From Ornithinibacillus caprae (lineage in GTDB: Bacteria > Bacillota > Bacilli > Bacillales > Amphibacillaceae): 64,000 nt of DNA. This document shows, piece by piece, positions 16,632-25,017 of the stretch (its first letter is position 1; every line of letters begins with the position of its first letter). Made by a program: the position numbers and the translations under genes. The notes below the pieces were generated by a model, which ran no database searches, was not told the DNA's origin, and was given only the letters and a program-made list of their open reading frames with translations. The stretch spans positions 186,001 through 250,000 of the forward strand of contig NZ_WOCA01000002.1 of the NCBI RefSeq assembly GCF_009728145.1, written 5' to 3'.

Positions 16632-17783
16632 TTAGTTATTATTGTTTTGATGGTACTCTTTCCAACTTGGATAAACTTCTATAAATAAATCTACTAATTG
16701 AGGATCAAATTGTGTTCCTTTTCCTTCAATGATACGCTTGTATGCTTCCTCAAGAGATAAAGCAGACCTATAGGATCTAGAAGAAGTCATCGCATCAAAG
16801 GAATCAGCAATTGTTGTGATTCTCGCTAATAATGAAATTTCCTTGCCCTTTAATCCATCTGGGTAACCATTTCCATCCCAGCGTTCATGGTGGTGATAAA
16901 TTATATCGATGTATCCAGATATTCCTTCCACATCTTGGACAGACTTTGCTCCAACCGTAGGATGTTGTTTAACTAATTCGAATTCTTCATCTGTTAATCT
17001 TCCAGGTTTCGTTAAAATCGCATCTGGGATATTGATCTTCCCTATATCATGTAATAGACATGTATAGTAGAAGTTTTTTAATTGCTCTTCCTTAAATTTG
17101 CCTGTCGCTTTTGCTAAACTCATGGCATAATAAGCAACTCGTTCACTATGACCGCGTGTGTAAGGGTCTTTTAGTTCTAAAGTAGCAATAACACCTTTTA
17201 CAATACCTTCTAATTGTTTATCGTATGTACTCTTAACTGCCTTCACATAGCTGAGGAAACGATATAAAAGAAATGAAGAAAGTATTGCTATGACGGCTAC
17301 TATTAGTAATGGGAGTAACACAATTGGATCTTGGAGCACGATCCCCACGACTAAGAACTTTGTAACCGTTCCTAAAAATACTAAATAAAAAAACTTTTTA
17401 TTGATAAATAAAGGTGCAAACAATACAATAACAACCTCAGCGATATTACCGTTTGCATAAGTTGCATCTTTTCCCCAGTAAATCCATATATCGTTACAAG
17501 TATTAAGAATTGTATATGTAATAAAATAAATATATTTTATCCATTCAGGTCTTTGATTTTTCATTAAATAAATAGCCAAGGGTAATAGACCAATCATGAT
17601 AATATACATAAATATATTTAGCCCAACATTGGGAGAATCCTCTATACTCCAGGGTGTTTTAGGCAATATATAATAATAAGTGATATCATAGCCCAAATAA
17701 AGTGTATAAAATAACCACAAAAACCACTTGGTCGCTCGTTTTTCCTCAAATAGTAACGATTCTTGAAGTATTTTCTTTTCCAT
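16632..17783 (-). CDS. Membrane HD-GYP domain protein, probable c-di-GMP phosphodiesterase
   Basis: A 383-residue protein with about six membrane helices in residues 18-180 and a cytoplasmic HD-GYP domain in residues 190-365. The metal-binding pair is intact (HDIGK at 245-249) and the GYP motif is present (HHHERWDGNGYPDGLKG, 297-313), so hydrolysis of c-di-GMP is expected. The N-terminal membrane part is not a recognised sensor domain and could sense a ligand. It lies 47 bases downstream of a GGDEF gene and 25 bases upstream of the Trp/Cys micropeptide gene, suggesting one operon in which synthesis and breakdown of c-di-GMP are linked to the peptide. Confidence 0.9.
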   Translation of the reverse strand: MEKKILQESLLFEEKRATKWFLWLFYTLYLGYDITYYYILPKTPWSIEDSPNVGLNIFMYIIMIGLLPLAIYLMKNQRPEWIKYIYFITYTILNTCNDIWIYWGKDATYANGNIAEVVIVLFAPLFINKKFFYLVFLGTVTKFLVVGIVLQDPIVLLPLLIVAVIAILSSFLLYRFLSYVKAVKSTYDKQLEGIVKGVIATLELKDPYTRGHSERVAYYAMSLAKATGKFKEEQLKNFYYTCLLHDIGKINIPDAILTKPGRLTDEEFELVKQHPTVGAKSVQDVEGISGYIDIIYHHHERWDGNGYPDGLKGKEISLLARITTIADSFDAMTSSRSYRSALSLEEAYKRIIEGKGTQFDPQLVDLFIEVYPSWKEYHQNNNN

Positions 17784-17830
17784 GCTGTTATCCTCTCGAT
17801 CTTAAAAATATAACGTTTGTATAATAGTTT

Positions 17831-18472
17831 CTAGTCTATTTTGCTTCCTTTGCTAGAAGCCTTGATTTCATACATTTTCTCATCTGATAAAGAAATTAAC
17901 TTATCGACGGTTTTTCCATCTTCAGGAAAGATAGCAATACCAATAGATAATTGAATATTTAGATTCTGATCTGTAGTTAATTCGTCTACACTTTCATGTA
18001 ATTGATGTACTAGTTTGCCAGCAGTTTCTCTATCTATATTTTGATAGATGACGAGAAATTCATCCCCACCCCATCTAATAACTAAGTCTCTATTACTAGT
18101 TTTGCTAGATAGGACTTTGCAAATTTCTTTTAATATATAGTCTCCATATTGATGTCCATAGGTATCGTTTATGTATTTAAAATGATCAACATCGACATTG
18201 AATATTGCAAGGGATTCTTTTTTACGTGTTGCTTTTGCGAGCATTTTTGGAATAACTTTATATCCGTACCTGCGATTATAAACCATTGTTAAAGGGTCTC
18301 TATAAGATAGGAAACGATATTTATCGTATGAGTAACCAACAATCCATGATAAAACGGTATAAAAAATGCTGAATATAATCGCCAAAGGTTGTATCTGATC
18401 AACAAGAAAAAAGTGAGTGACTGATGATGTAATCATTAAAGTGCAAAAGGTAATTCTACCAGTATATCTCAT
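17831..18472 (-). CDS. GGDEF domain protein, probable diguanylate cyclase
   Basis: A 213-residue protein with two N-terminal membrane helices (about 8-46) and a GGDEF domain with the intact active-site motif RWGGDEF (GGDEF at 135-139) and the substrate loop LTMVYNRRYG. The I-site RxxD expected a few residues upstream of the motif is absent (text there is SNRDLVIRW), so product inhibition by that route is unlikely. It is the first gene of a minus-strand operon with the HD-GYP protein, the micropeptide and the PqqD-M50 protease. No periplasmic sensor domain is present. The ATG is used as start; the upstream 80 bases hold the likely promoter. Confidence 0.9.
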   Translation of the reverse strand: MRYTGRITFCTLMITSSVTHFFLVDQIQPLAIIFSIFYTVLSWIVGYSYDKYRFLSYRDPLTMVYNRRYGYKVIPKMLAKATRKKESLAIFNVDVDHFKYINDTYGHQYGDYILKEICKVLSSKTSNRDLVIRWGGDEFLVIYQNIDRETAGKLVHQLHESVDELTTDQNLNIQLSIGIAIFPEDGKTVDKLISLSDEKMYEIKASSKGSKID

Positions 18473-18559
18473 CGTAATCTCCTAAAACATTCGAATACCA
18501 TCTAGTATAATATTACTAGTTTATAAAGTAAATTGGCGGAAAATTTAAATTAAAGCAAT

Positions 18560-18679
18560 TGGGGGACAGGTCCATAGTCCCGGTTTGAAGTGAATTGGGG
18601 TCAGGTCCCTTGTCCCGATTCCTTTTCCTAAATTGGAGGCAATAAGGGACCCGACCCCCTGTCCCACCCCCTGTCCCAT
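18560..18679. repeat. Cluster of GGGGTCAGGTCC repeats in both orientations
   Basis: The stretch holds GGGGGACAGGTCC, a GGGGTCAGGTCCC copy and, in reverse orientation, AGGGACCCGACCCC followed by two CCCCTGTCCCA blocks. It fills the 380-base gap between the divergent GGDEF and GntR genes, along with the gntR promoter. Confidence 0.88.
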
Positions 18680-18779
18680 TTGTGATAAAATCAAATTTCC
18701 TCTTGACGAAACTTTTTAAATCTTTATAATAGTTGTTAATTAAATTTTAAATAAGATTCATAAAATTCGTTTAAAAGGA

Positions 18780-18836
18780 TTGACATTTTATTTCATAGTG
18801 TTAAGATATCGATAATTAAAAGTTATAATATTATAA
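18780..18836 (+). promoter_or_regulatory. gntR promoter with palindromic operator
   Basis: TTGACA at 18780-18785 and TAAGAT at 18802-18807 (16-base spacing) form the promoter. The perfect palindrome TTATAATATTATAA at 18823-18836 lies just downstream and recurs before the next operon, so it is probably the autoregulatory GntR operator. Confidence 0.7.
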
Positions 18837-18852
18837 ATTATCGGAGGCAGCT

Positions 18853-19572
18853 ATGATTAATAAAAATGCACCACATCCTTTATACCATCAAGTGAAGGAT
18901 CACCTAGAAGCAAAGATTGTATCGGGAGAGTGGCCAAAAGGGTTCCAAATTCCAACAGAGAAAGAGCTAGCAGAGCGCTTTGAAGTTTCGACAATCACGA
19001 TTAAACGGGCCGTTTTGGAACTTGTACACCAAGGAGTATTATATCGACAACGTGGGAAAGGGACCTTTGTTACTTCTAAAAAGGAAACTGACTTACAGAG
19101 TTTAGTTACTTTAAAGTATGGTCAGAAAGAAGGAGTAAAACATCCGCACCACACGAAAGAATTTCATACGCAAGAAGCTAATCTCTTAATAGCAAAGCTT
19201 TTGGAAGTGGATGAGGAAGATAAAGTATATAAACTGAGCAGGATTAAGATGAATGATTCCATGCCTATTGGTTTGGAGTATACTTATCTACCGGTAAAGC
19301 TACTACCTGATCTTAAAGAAGAAATGATTCAAGACGAGTTACTTTATAGTGTTTTACAAAACCATTATTCAATTGAACTCGGAAAAGCAAAAATATATTT
19401 TTCTACATTAACAGCAAACGAGGCGGAAGCAGAACTACTACAGATTCCAGTTGGTGAGCAACTATTCGTCATTGAACGTTTTACAAGGACAGTGCAAGGC
19501 GAAGTCATTGAGTATTCTAAGTTTATCGTTAGACAGGAACATTATCAGTTCTATATCGAAGTAAATATTTAA
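18853..19572 (+). CDS. GntR/HutC-type transcriptional regulator (wHTH + UTRA)
   Basis: A 239-residue regulator. Residues 5-72 are the GntR winged helix (YHQVKDHLEAKIVSGEWPKG, IPTEKELAERFEVSTITIKRAV, RQRGKGTFV), and residues 90-237 form a UTRA ligand-binding domain, as in HutC/YvoA-type repressors. The ATG follows CGGAGGCAG. The same palindrome (TTATAATATTATAA) lies in front of this gene and, as a doubled site, in front of the following oxidase/transporter operon, so it is the likely repressor of that operon with release by a substrate or catabolite. Confidence 0.93.
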   Translation: MINKNAPHPLYHQVKDHLEAKIVSGEWPKGFQIPTEKELAERFEVSTITIKRAVLELVHQGVLYRQRGKGTFVTSKKETDLQSLVTLKYGQKEGVKHPHHTKEFHTQEANLLIAKLLEVDEEDKVYKLSRIKMNDSMPIGLEYTYLPVKLLPDLKEEMIQDELLYSVLQNHYSIELGKAKIYFSTLTANEAEAELLQIPVGEQLFVIERFTRTVQGEVIEYSKFIVRQEHYQFYIEVNI

Positions 19573-19610
19573 AACATACTTTCATGTTAAAGTATGCTTT
19601 AATACATAAA

Positions 19611-19633
19611 AGTTATAATGTTATAATATTATA
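19611..19633 (+). promoter_or_regulatory. Doubled GntR operator before the oxidase/transporter operon
   Basis: AGTTATAATG TTATAATATTATA contains two overlapping copies of the half-palindrome seen upstream of gntR. It also supplies TATAAT boxes, so operator and promoter -10 probably coincide. A small hairpin at 19575-19596 (CATACTTT / AAAGTATG) just upstream may end the gntR transcript. Confidence 0.65.
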
Positions 19634-19654
19634 TTTTTTAAGGTGGTGTGGACA

Positions 19655-19906
19655 TTGAAAGTATTTATGTTTGAAGGAAAAGAAATTCCTTTTCGAGAAG
19701 GTCAAACGATTGCTGGAGCTCTCTTCCAAGCTGGGATCTACGGCATAAGTTTATCAAAAAGGACGAAATCACAAGTAGGGTCATTCTGTATGACTGGTGA
19801 TTGCTGTAGTTGTTATGTGAATGTCCAAAATGAGAGGGTGCTAGCCTGCCAAACACCACCAAAGGAAGGGATGCTTGTCATGCGAGGTGAATTGTTTGGA
19901 ATATGA
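19655..19906 (+). CDS. (2Fe-2S) ferredoxin-like small subunit of an amine/amino-acid dehydrogenase (HcnA-like)
   Basis: About 83 residues, homologous in layout to HcnA and to the N-terminal domain of sarcosine oxidase alpha. The [2Fe-2S] cluster cysteines are visible as FCMTGDCCSCYVNV followed by a later ACQTPP. I use the TTG at 19655, which AAGGTGGTG precedes at proper spacing; GTG codons at 19643 and 19646 fall inside that site. The stop overlaps the next gene. Such small iron-sulfur subunits pass electrons between FAD subunits in opine oxidases, D-hydroxyproline dehydrogenases and hydrogen cyanide synthases. Confidence 0.85.
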   Translation: MKVFMFEGKEIPFREGQTIAGALFQAGIYGISLSKRTKSQVGSFCMTGDCCSCYVNVQNERVLACQTPPKEGMLVMRGELFGI

Positions 19907-20753
19907 TGTAGTTATAGTTGGAGCAGGATTATCGGGGTTGGCGGCACTACAAGTCATTCAACAACACTCCTTAAAAGTCGCTATCATTGATGACAAACAT
20001 GAGCTTGGTGGGAATTATTTAAAACGCAGATGGTTAATTGATCACCGACATTCTTTTAATAGATTGCTAGATCAAGTGATCGAACCGTCAACAGATGTCT
20101 TTCTTAACCACCAAGCAATTGGGCTTTATGCTGATAATTCTCTCGGAGTAACAGATCAACAAACGATGACTTGTTTTCGAGCTAAGGTGGTGCTTCAATC
20201 TACCGGTGCTCGTGAGCTTCCTGAACAATTCGAAGGCTGGCAATTACCGGGAGTGATTACGTTGGATGCTTATTTGAAGCTACGTTATATAGAAGGCATT
20301 ATCTTTCCGAAGCGCATCGGTATTGTAGGAGCACATCCCTCCCTTCCTAAGGTTGCACAAAACCTTAGAGAAGAAGGTCACGAGGTTGTTTTAGCCTCAA
20401 CGAATCAGTCAGTGACCGCTTTTGGTAAGGATCAGGTAAAAAAACTTTCTGTTGATGGAGCAAAACATGATGTGGATGTTGTCATTTCTAGCAAGGGTTA
20501 TGTTCCGGTCAACGAATTAGCTCATTTATACGGATATCCGCTGAAGTATAAGAAGGATTCAGGTGGCTGGGCAGCCCTACCAGTTGATAAAACAAGACAA
20601 ACATCCTTTTTTGTTGCAGGTCGAGCAAGTGGAACACAAACAGAAGAAGAGTCGGTTCAATCGGGAATTCAGGTGGCGCATAACATCTTGACCTATTTGG
20701 AGAAAGAAGGTGAGGAACATGGAAGCGAATCAAGTAATCGTATGTCACTGTGA
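19896..20753 (+). CDS. FAD/NAD-linked oxidoreductase subunit (HcnB/OoxA-like)
   Basis: About 285 residues with an N-terminal dinucleotide-binding motif (VVIVGAGLSGLAAL) and a C-terminal FAD segment (ATP-less VAGRASGTQTEEESVQSGIQVAHNI). It matches the pyridine-nucleotide-disulfide-oxidoreductase part of HcnB/OoxA-type subunits, but is shorter because the BFD [2Fe-2S] domain is encoded separately by the next gene. The most likely start is the TTG at 19896, after GAGGTGA; earlier in-frame starts at 19875 or 19887 are possible. The second Rossmann motif (IGIVGAHPSLPKVAQNL) is GxHxS rather than the classic GxGxxG, so NAD binding may be lost. Confidence 0.82.
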   Translation: MEYDVVIVGAGLSGLAALQVIQQHSLKVAIIDDKHELGGNYLKRRWLIDHRHSFNRLLDQVIEPSTDVFLNHQAIGLYADNSLGVTDQQTMTCFRAKVVLQSTGARELPEQFEGWQLPGVITLDAYLKLRYIEGIIFPKRIGIVGAHPSLPKVAQNLREEGHEVVLASTNQSVTAFGKDQVKKLSVDGAKHDVDVVISSKGYVPVNELAHLYGYPLKYKKDSGGWAALPVDKTRQTSFFVAGRASGTQTEEESVQSGIQVAHNILTYLEKEGEEHGSESSNRMSL

Positions 20754-21000
20754 AGAACTTACAGTTGCGGATTTAAAAATGGCATTTGAACACGGTGCGC
20801 GTACATTTGACGACCTGAAACGAATGAGTCGATGTGGCATGGGACATTGCCAAGCGAAATATTGCTTCGATGCAGCAAATGATCATTTGGCCAATTGGTC
20901 CAAGGTTCCCGTGGAGTGCCTTCCTAACACACGTCACCGGATGCCAATTCGACCGGTTCCTTTGAAAGTGTTTATAGAGGGGGGATTTCATGAAGGTTGA
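20719..21000 (+). CDS. BFD-like [2Fe-2S] domain protein
   Basis: A 93-residue protein with the four-cysteine pattern of bacterioferritin-associated ferredoxin domains (VCHCEE near the start, then RCGMGHCQAKYC). In OoxA/HcnB relatives this domain is the C-terminus of the preceding subunit; here the two are separate, overlapping genes. The ATG at 20719 follows GAAGGTGAGG. It ends within the start of the DAO-family gene. It is likely an electron-transfer component of the same complex. Confidence 0.85.
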   Translation: MEANQVIVCHCEELTVADLKMAFEHGARTFDDLKRMSRCGMGHCQAKYCFDAANDHLANWSKVPVECLPNTRHRMPIRPVPLKVFIEGGFHEG

Positions 21001-22084
21001 AACCTATGATGCTATTGTGATTGGGGCAGGAGTCGTTGGACTAGGCATTACATATGAATTATCCAAACAGCAAGGGCTCAAAACATTGACAATAGATCAG
21101 GGTTATCCAATGAGTGGAACCTCAGGTGCGACGCAGGCATGGATTTGGGTTCACAGCAAAACCCCTTATAAGTATGGTCAACTTAGTCTGGCAAGTGCCA
21201 ATCGGTACCAGGAATTACAGGAGGAAATTGGTGACATTGAATATATAAGGTCTGGAGGCATAGCGCCTATTTTTTCAAAACAGGAACTTTATGATGCTAA
21301 AGCATTACAGCTAGAAATGAGTAAAGCGAACATTCCGGTAGATCTCCTTTCAAGAGAAGAGATTCTTAAGCTAGAGCCGAATCTATCACCTAATTTACTC
21401 GGTGCAACCTATTCCCCCATTGATGGTCACGTGAATCCATTTAAACTAATTCAACGTTATCATCTTCAGGCAAAGATAAATGGGGCACATTTTTCTTTTT
21501 ACAACGGAGTGAGAGCACTAGAGAAGACAGAAGTAGGTTACAAAGTAACAACGAATAGGGGAGTTTATGAAGCCGAGAAGGTCATTCTATCGGCGGGGCT
21601 ATGGTCAAAATCTATTGGTGAATTTCTGAATATTCGAATACCTACTCATACTTCTCGGGGACAAATTTTAGTTACTGAACCTACAGAGCCACTTATCCAT
21701 CATGTGATCATTGGTATGAGACAGTTAAGTAATGGAATTGTATTAATGGGTTTTTCAAAAGAGGATGTCGGATATGACCGACGAACGACAATGGATGTGC
21801 TGCAGGATACAGCTGAAAAGTCGGTCAATTTGGTACCGAAACTAAAGGATGTGAAAATTGTTCGCTCCTTTTCTGGTATTCGAGTTATGCCAAATGATGG
21901 ATTACCAATATTTGGTGAGGTGTCTGAACAAAAAAATCTATATGTAGCCGTTACGCATAGCGGTATGACACTCTCAGCAATTTTAGGAAAATCAATGGCT
22001 GAACTTGTCACAACAGGGGAATCAAGCTTTCCTATGGAAGCTTATTCAATAGAGCGATTTAAGGGAAGGGAGGAAAATCAATGA
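20990..22084 (+). CDS. DAO-family FAD oxidoreductase, catalytic subunit (HcnC/OoxB-like)
   Basis: A 364-residue flavoprotein with the N-terminal FAD motif AIVIGAGVVGLGITYEL and the DAO-family C-terminus (GIRVMPNDGLPIFGEV, YVAVTHSGMTLSAILGKSMAELV). It starts at an ATG behind GAGGGGGG and shares ATGA with the next gene. With the three preceding iron-sulfur and FAD genes it forms a complex of the opine oxidase / D-hydroxyproline dehydrogenase / HCN synthase type, of which this is the substrate-oxidising subunit. HCN synthase is less likely because the operon continues into peptide uptake and catabolic genes. The amine substrate is unidentified. Confidence 0.87.
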   Translation: MKVETYDAIVIGAGVVGLGITYELSKQQGLKTLTIDQGYPMSGTSGATQAWIWVHSKTPYKYGQLSLASANRYQELQEEIGDIEYIRSGGIAPIFSKQELYDAKALQLEMSKANIPVDLLSREEILKLEPNLSPNLLGATYSPIDGHVNPFKLIQRYHLQAKINGAHFSFYNGVRALEKTEVGYKVTTNRGVYEAEKVILSAGLWSKSIGEFLNIRIPTHTSRGQILVTEPTEPLIHHVIIGMRQLSNGIVLMGFSKEDVGYDRRTTMDVLQDTAEKSVNLVPKLKDVKIVRSFSGIRVMPNDGLPIFGEVSEQKNLYVAVTHSGMTLSAILGKSMAELVTTGESSFPMEAYSIERFKGREENQ

Positions 22085-23427
22085 GTAAGGTACATCAATA
22101 CATTGAAGCAAACAAGGAGAAGTACTTAGGTTGGCTTGAAAAGGTTTGTAACCAACCAAGCGTTTCCGCTCAAAATCGAGGGATGGAAGAGATGTTTACT
22201 ATTATGAAGGAGCTCTTGCAAAGTGTTGGGGCAAAGACGAAAACGATTCAAACAGAAGGGTATCCAGTTTTAATTGGTGAATTCCAAGGTGAAAAGGAAG
22301 AAACATTAGCATTTTACAATCATTACGATGTTCAACCAGAGGATCCTCTCGATGAGTGGGAAAGTGAACCTTTTCAAACGACTTTTCGCGATGGGGTGGT
22401 CTTTGCTAGGGGAACAGCTGATAACAAAGGAAATATCATTGCTCGGTTAGCCGCACTCGATGCGTATCAAGCCGTTCATGGTAAGTTGCCGATTCATATT
22501 AAATTCATCATTGAAGGGGAAGAAGAGGTTGGTAGTCCGCACCTAGAATATCTTGCGAAGGAACATACAGAAGACATTCGAGCAGATGCGATTTTATGGG
22601 AAGGCGGTATGCGTGAGGTAAACAATAAGCGACTTCACGTCGGATTAGGTGTCAAGGGAATTGCGTACGTTGAACTGATTTCAAAGGGGGCGAAGCATGA
22701 TTTACACTCATCTGAAGCAGCGATCATTGAGAATCCAGCATGGAAACTAACGTGGGCTTTGGCTACACTGAAGGATCGAAACGACAATGTATTAATCGAT
22801 CATTTTTATGATGAAGTAAAGCCGCTTACGGATAAATCAAAACAATTCATTGAAACGCTAGAGTACGATGAGAATTACACAAAAGAGAACTATGAGATCG
22901 ACGAATTCATTGACGAAATCTCAGGCTATGAATTAAAACGTCGTTTGATTGCAGAACCCACATGTACCATCTGTGGCATAAAGTCTGGCTATTTAGAAGA
23001 AGGTGCAAAGACAGTACTTCCTTCCAAGGCAGTTGCTAAGCTGGACTTTAGGTTGGTTCCCGGACAAACACCCGACCGAATCGTTTCTTTACTAAGAAAG
23101 CATTTAGACAAACATGGGTTTGAAGATATTGAAATTAATCAGTTAAACCATTTGGAACCGTATAATACCGATCCGGATGATCCGTTTGTAACACAGGTGT
23201 TGGACGCAGTGGCAGAAACGTATGAAGAAGAAGCGATCATATACAGTAACCTAGCTGGTTCTAGTCCAATGCATAAATTATTATCGAATTGTCAGATGCC
23301 AGCAGTACAAGTGGGGGTGGCCAATACAAGCTCTAAATTTCATGCACCAAATGAAAATATCACCATACAGGATTTTATACAGGGTACACAATTGGTGGCG
23401 ACCATTGTAAATAAATTTAAAAAATAG
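22081..23427 (+). CDS. M20 family metallo-dipeptidase
   Basis: A 448-residue cytosolic zinc peptidase or amidohydrolase of the M20 family (carnosinase/CNDP-like branch by length). Metal-site landmarks are YNHYDVQPEDP (His, Asp), RGTADNKGN (bridging Asp), and EGEEEVGS (catalytic Glu pair), with a dimerisation insert in the middle. The start ATG overlaps the upstream stop (ATGA), so translation is coupled to the dehydrogenase. It probably splits a dipeptide or N-acyl amino acid delivered by the adjacent ABC importer, feeding the oxidases. Confidence 0.92.
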   Translation: MSKVHQYIEANKEKYLGWLEKVCNQPSVSAQNRGMEEMFTIMKELLQSVGAKTKTIQTEGYPVLIGEFQGEKEETLAFYNHYDVQPEDPLDEWESEPFQTTFRDGVVFARGTADNKGNIIARLAALDAYQAVHGKLPIHIKFIIEGEEEVGSPHLEYLAKEHTEDIRADAILWEGGMREVNNKRLHVGLGVKGIAYVELISKGAKHDLHSSEAAIIENPAWKLTWALATLKDRNDNVLIDHFYDEVKPLTDKSKQFIETLEYDENYTKENYEIDEFIDEISGYELKRRLIAEPTCTICGIKSGYLEEGAKTVLPSKAVAKLDFRLVPGQTPDRIVSLLRKHLDKHGFEDIEINQLNHLEPYNTDPDDPFVTQVLDAVAETYEEEAIIYSNLAGSSPMHKLLSNCQMPAVQVGVANTSSKFHAPNENITIQDFIQGTQLVATIVNKFKK

Positions 23428-23439
23428 GAGGAGAAAAGC

Positions 23440-24996
23440 GTGAAACAAAGGTGGGAATGGCTAACGTTTATTGCAGTTTTGGTATTTTTCCTAGCTGCTT
23501 GTAGTGGAGAAAGTGGAGAAGTAGGAACTGATAATGGAACAGAAAATGGTAGCGTGTCGGATGGGAACTTGGTAATTGCCCAATCGGCAGATATCACGAC
23601 CCTTGACCCGCAGGACTCCTTAAGTACTAATGGGGAGCGGATTTTCCGCAATATGTATAATCGCTTATTTGCTAGAAATCAAGATATGGAGATTGTTCCT
23701 GAGATCGTTGAATCGTATGAAAATGTAGATGACGAAACATGGCATTTTAATTTAATCGAGGGTATCACATTTCATAATGGTGAAGAGCTTACGGCTGAGG
23801 ATGTTAAGTTCAGCTTAGAACGGGTTATGACAGACCAAGGATTAAAAGAATATCCATATTTCACACAGCTTGTAGAAGTTAATGTATTGGATACGTATAC
23901 GGTTGAAATTGTAACCGACGGCCCAATGCCTACGCTCCAACATGTACTTGCTAAAAGTGGAGCAGATATCTTACCGAAAGACTATGTGGAAGAAGTTGGT
24001 ATGGATGGGTTTGTTGAAAATCCGATTGGTTCAGGACCTTACCAGTTTGTTAGTTGGGATGTGGACAGTGAAGTAGTGTTGGAAAAATTTGAGGACTATT
24101 ATGGTGAGCCTGGAATATGGGATATGGTTACTGTTCGTGCCATCAGTGAGAGTTCTACTCGGGTTGGCGAGTTGTTGACAGGTGGTGTTCAGTTGATTAC
24201 GGATGTTACACCGAATGAATGGGATCGAGTCAATGACAATGAAGGAACTTCTCTAGTGCAAGGTGAGACAACTCGCGTCATGCTATTGATGAACCGTTTG
24301 ACAGAAGGATTTGCGACATCAGATGAACGTGTTCGTGAAGCAATTGATTTGGCCATTGACCAACAAGCAATTGTGGATTCTGTTCTTCGTGGTTCTGGTG
24401 TTCCAGTTCGTTCGCGTGTACCAGAAGGGGTATTTGGAACGGATCCTGACCTTTATGATACGTATGTGCATGACAAAGAGCGTGCAAAAGAGTTACTTGC
24501 AGAAGCGGGTTATGAAGATGGATTAGAAATCACCCTAACAGCACCACGCGGTCGTTATCCGCTAGATGGCGAGGTAGCAGAATTGATAGCTGTAATGCTT
24601 GGTGAGGTCGGTATTGAAGTGAATTTGGAACTTCTTGAGTCAGGCACATTCATTGATGTTTATTCAGAAAATGAAAACGAGGAATTGATTATGATTGGAC
24701 TTGCGGATGGATTGTTGGATGCTTCTTATTCCTTGGTACATTACACGATAGACCGGGCTGCTGGACAAACAGATTACAATAATCCAGATGTTGACCAACT
24801 ATTCCAAGATGCATCTCGTAACTTAGACGAAGAGTCTAGATTACAACAGTTTAAAGAAATTCAGCAAGTCGTCGCCGAAGAGCGTCCACACACTTTCTTG
24901 TATCAGGATAAAGTGAATTATGGCGTATCTGACAGTATACAGTTCGAACCACGCTTAGATGAAGCGTTGTATTTCGATCATATACAACCAAACTAA
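23440..24996 (+). CDS. Dipeptide/oligopeptide ABC transporter substrate-binding lipoprotein
   Basis: A 518-residue SBP_bac_5 family lipoprotein (GTG start after AGGAGGAG; lipobox near residue 21, LAACSG). Landmarks are the mature-start VIAQSADITTLDPQDS, the signature WHFNLIEGITFHNGEELTAEDVKFSLERVM, and a C-terminal TFLYQDKVNYGV segment. It lies outside the cytoplasmic membrane and hands substrate to the permease pair and ATPases that follow. Family members bind peptides, opines, glutathione or nickel; here the oxidase and peptidase neighbours favour a dipeptide-like or opine-like ligand. Confidence 0.93.
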   Translation: MKQRWEWLTFIAVLVFFLAACSGESGEVGTDNGTENGSVSDGNLVIAQSADITTLDPQDSLSTNGERIFRNMYNRLFARNQDMEIVPEIVESYENVDDETWHFNLIEGITFHNGEELTAEDVKFSLERVMTDQGLKEYPYFTQLVEVNVLDTYTVEIVTDGPMPTLQHVLAKSGADILPKDYVEEVGMDGFVENPIGSGPYQFVSWDVDSEVVLEKFEDYYGEPGIWDMVTVRAISESSTRVGELLTGGVQLITDVTPNEWDRVNDNEGTSLVQGETTRVMLLMNRLTEGFATSDERVREAIDLAIDQQAIVDSVLRGSGVPVRSRVPEGVFGTDPDLYDTYVHDKERAKELLAEAGYEDGLEITLTAPRGRYPLDGEVAELIAVMLGEVGIEVNLELLESGTFIDVYSENENEELIMIGLADGLLDASYSLVHYTIDRAAGQTDYNNPDVDQLFQDASRNLDEESRLQQFKEIQQVVAEERPHTFLYQDKVNYGVSDSIQFEPRLDEALYFDHIQPN

Positions 24997-25017
24997 CTGT
25001 TTTAGGTGGGTGAGCAA

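Noticed and set aside
20990-22084. Hydrogen cyanide synthase
   Set aside because: The subunits resemble HcnABC, but the operon continues with peptide uptake, peptidase and FAH genes and the BFD domain is a separate gene; an amine or amino-acid catabolic complex is more likely.
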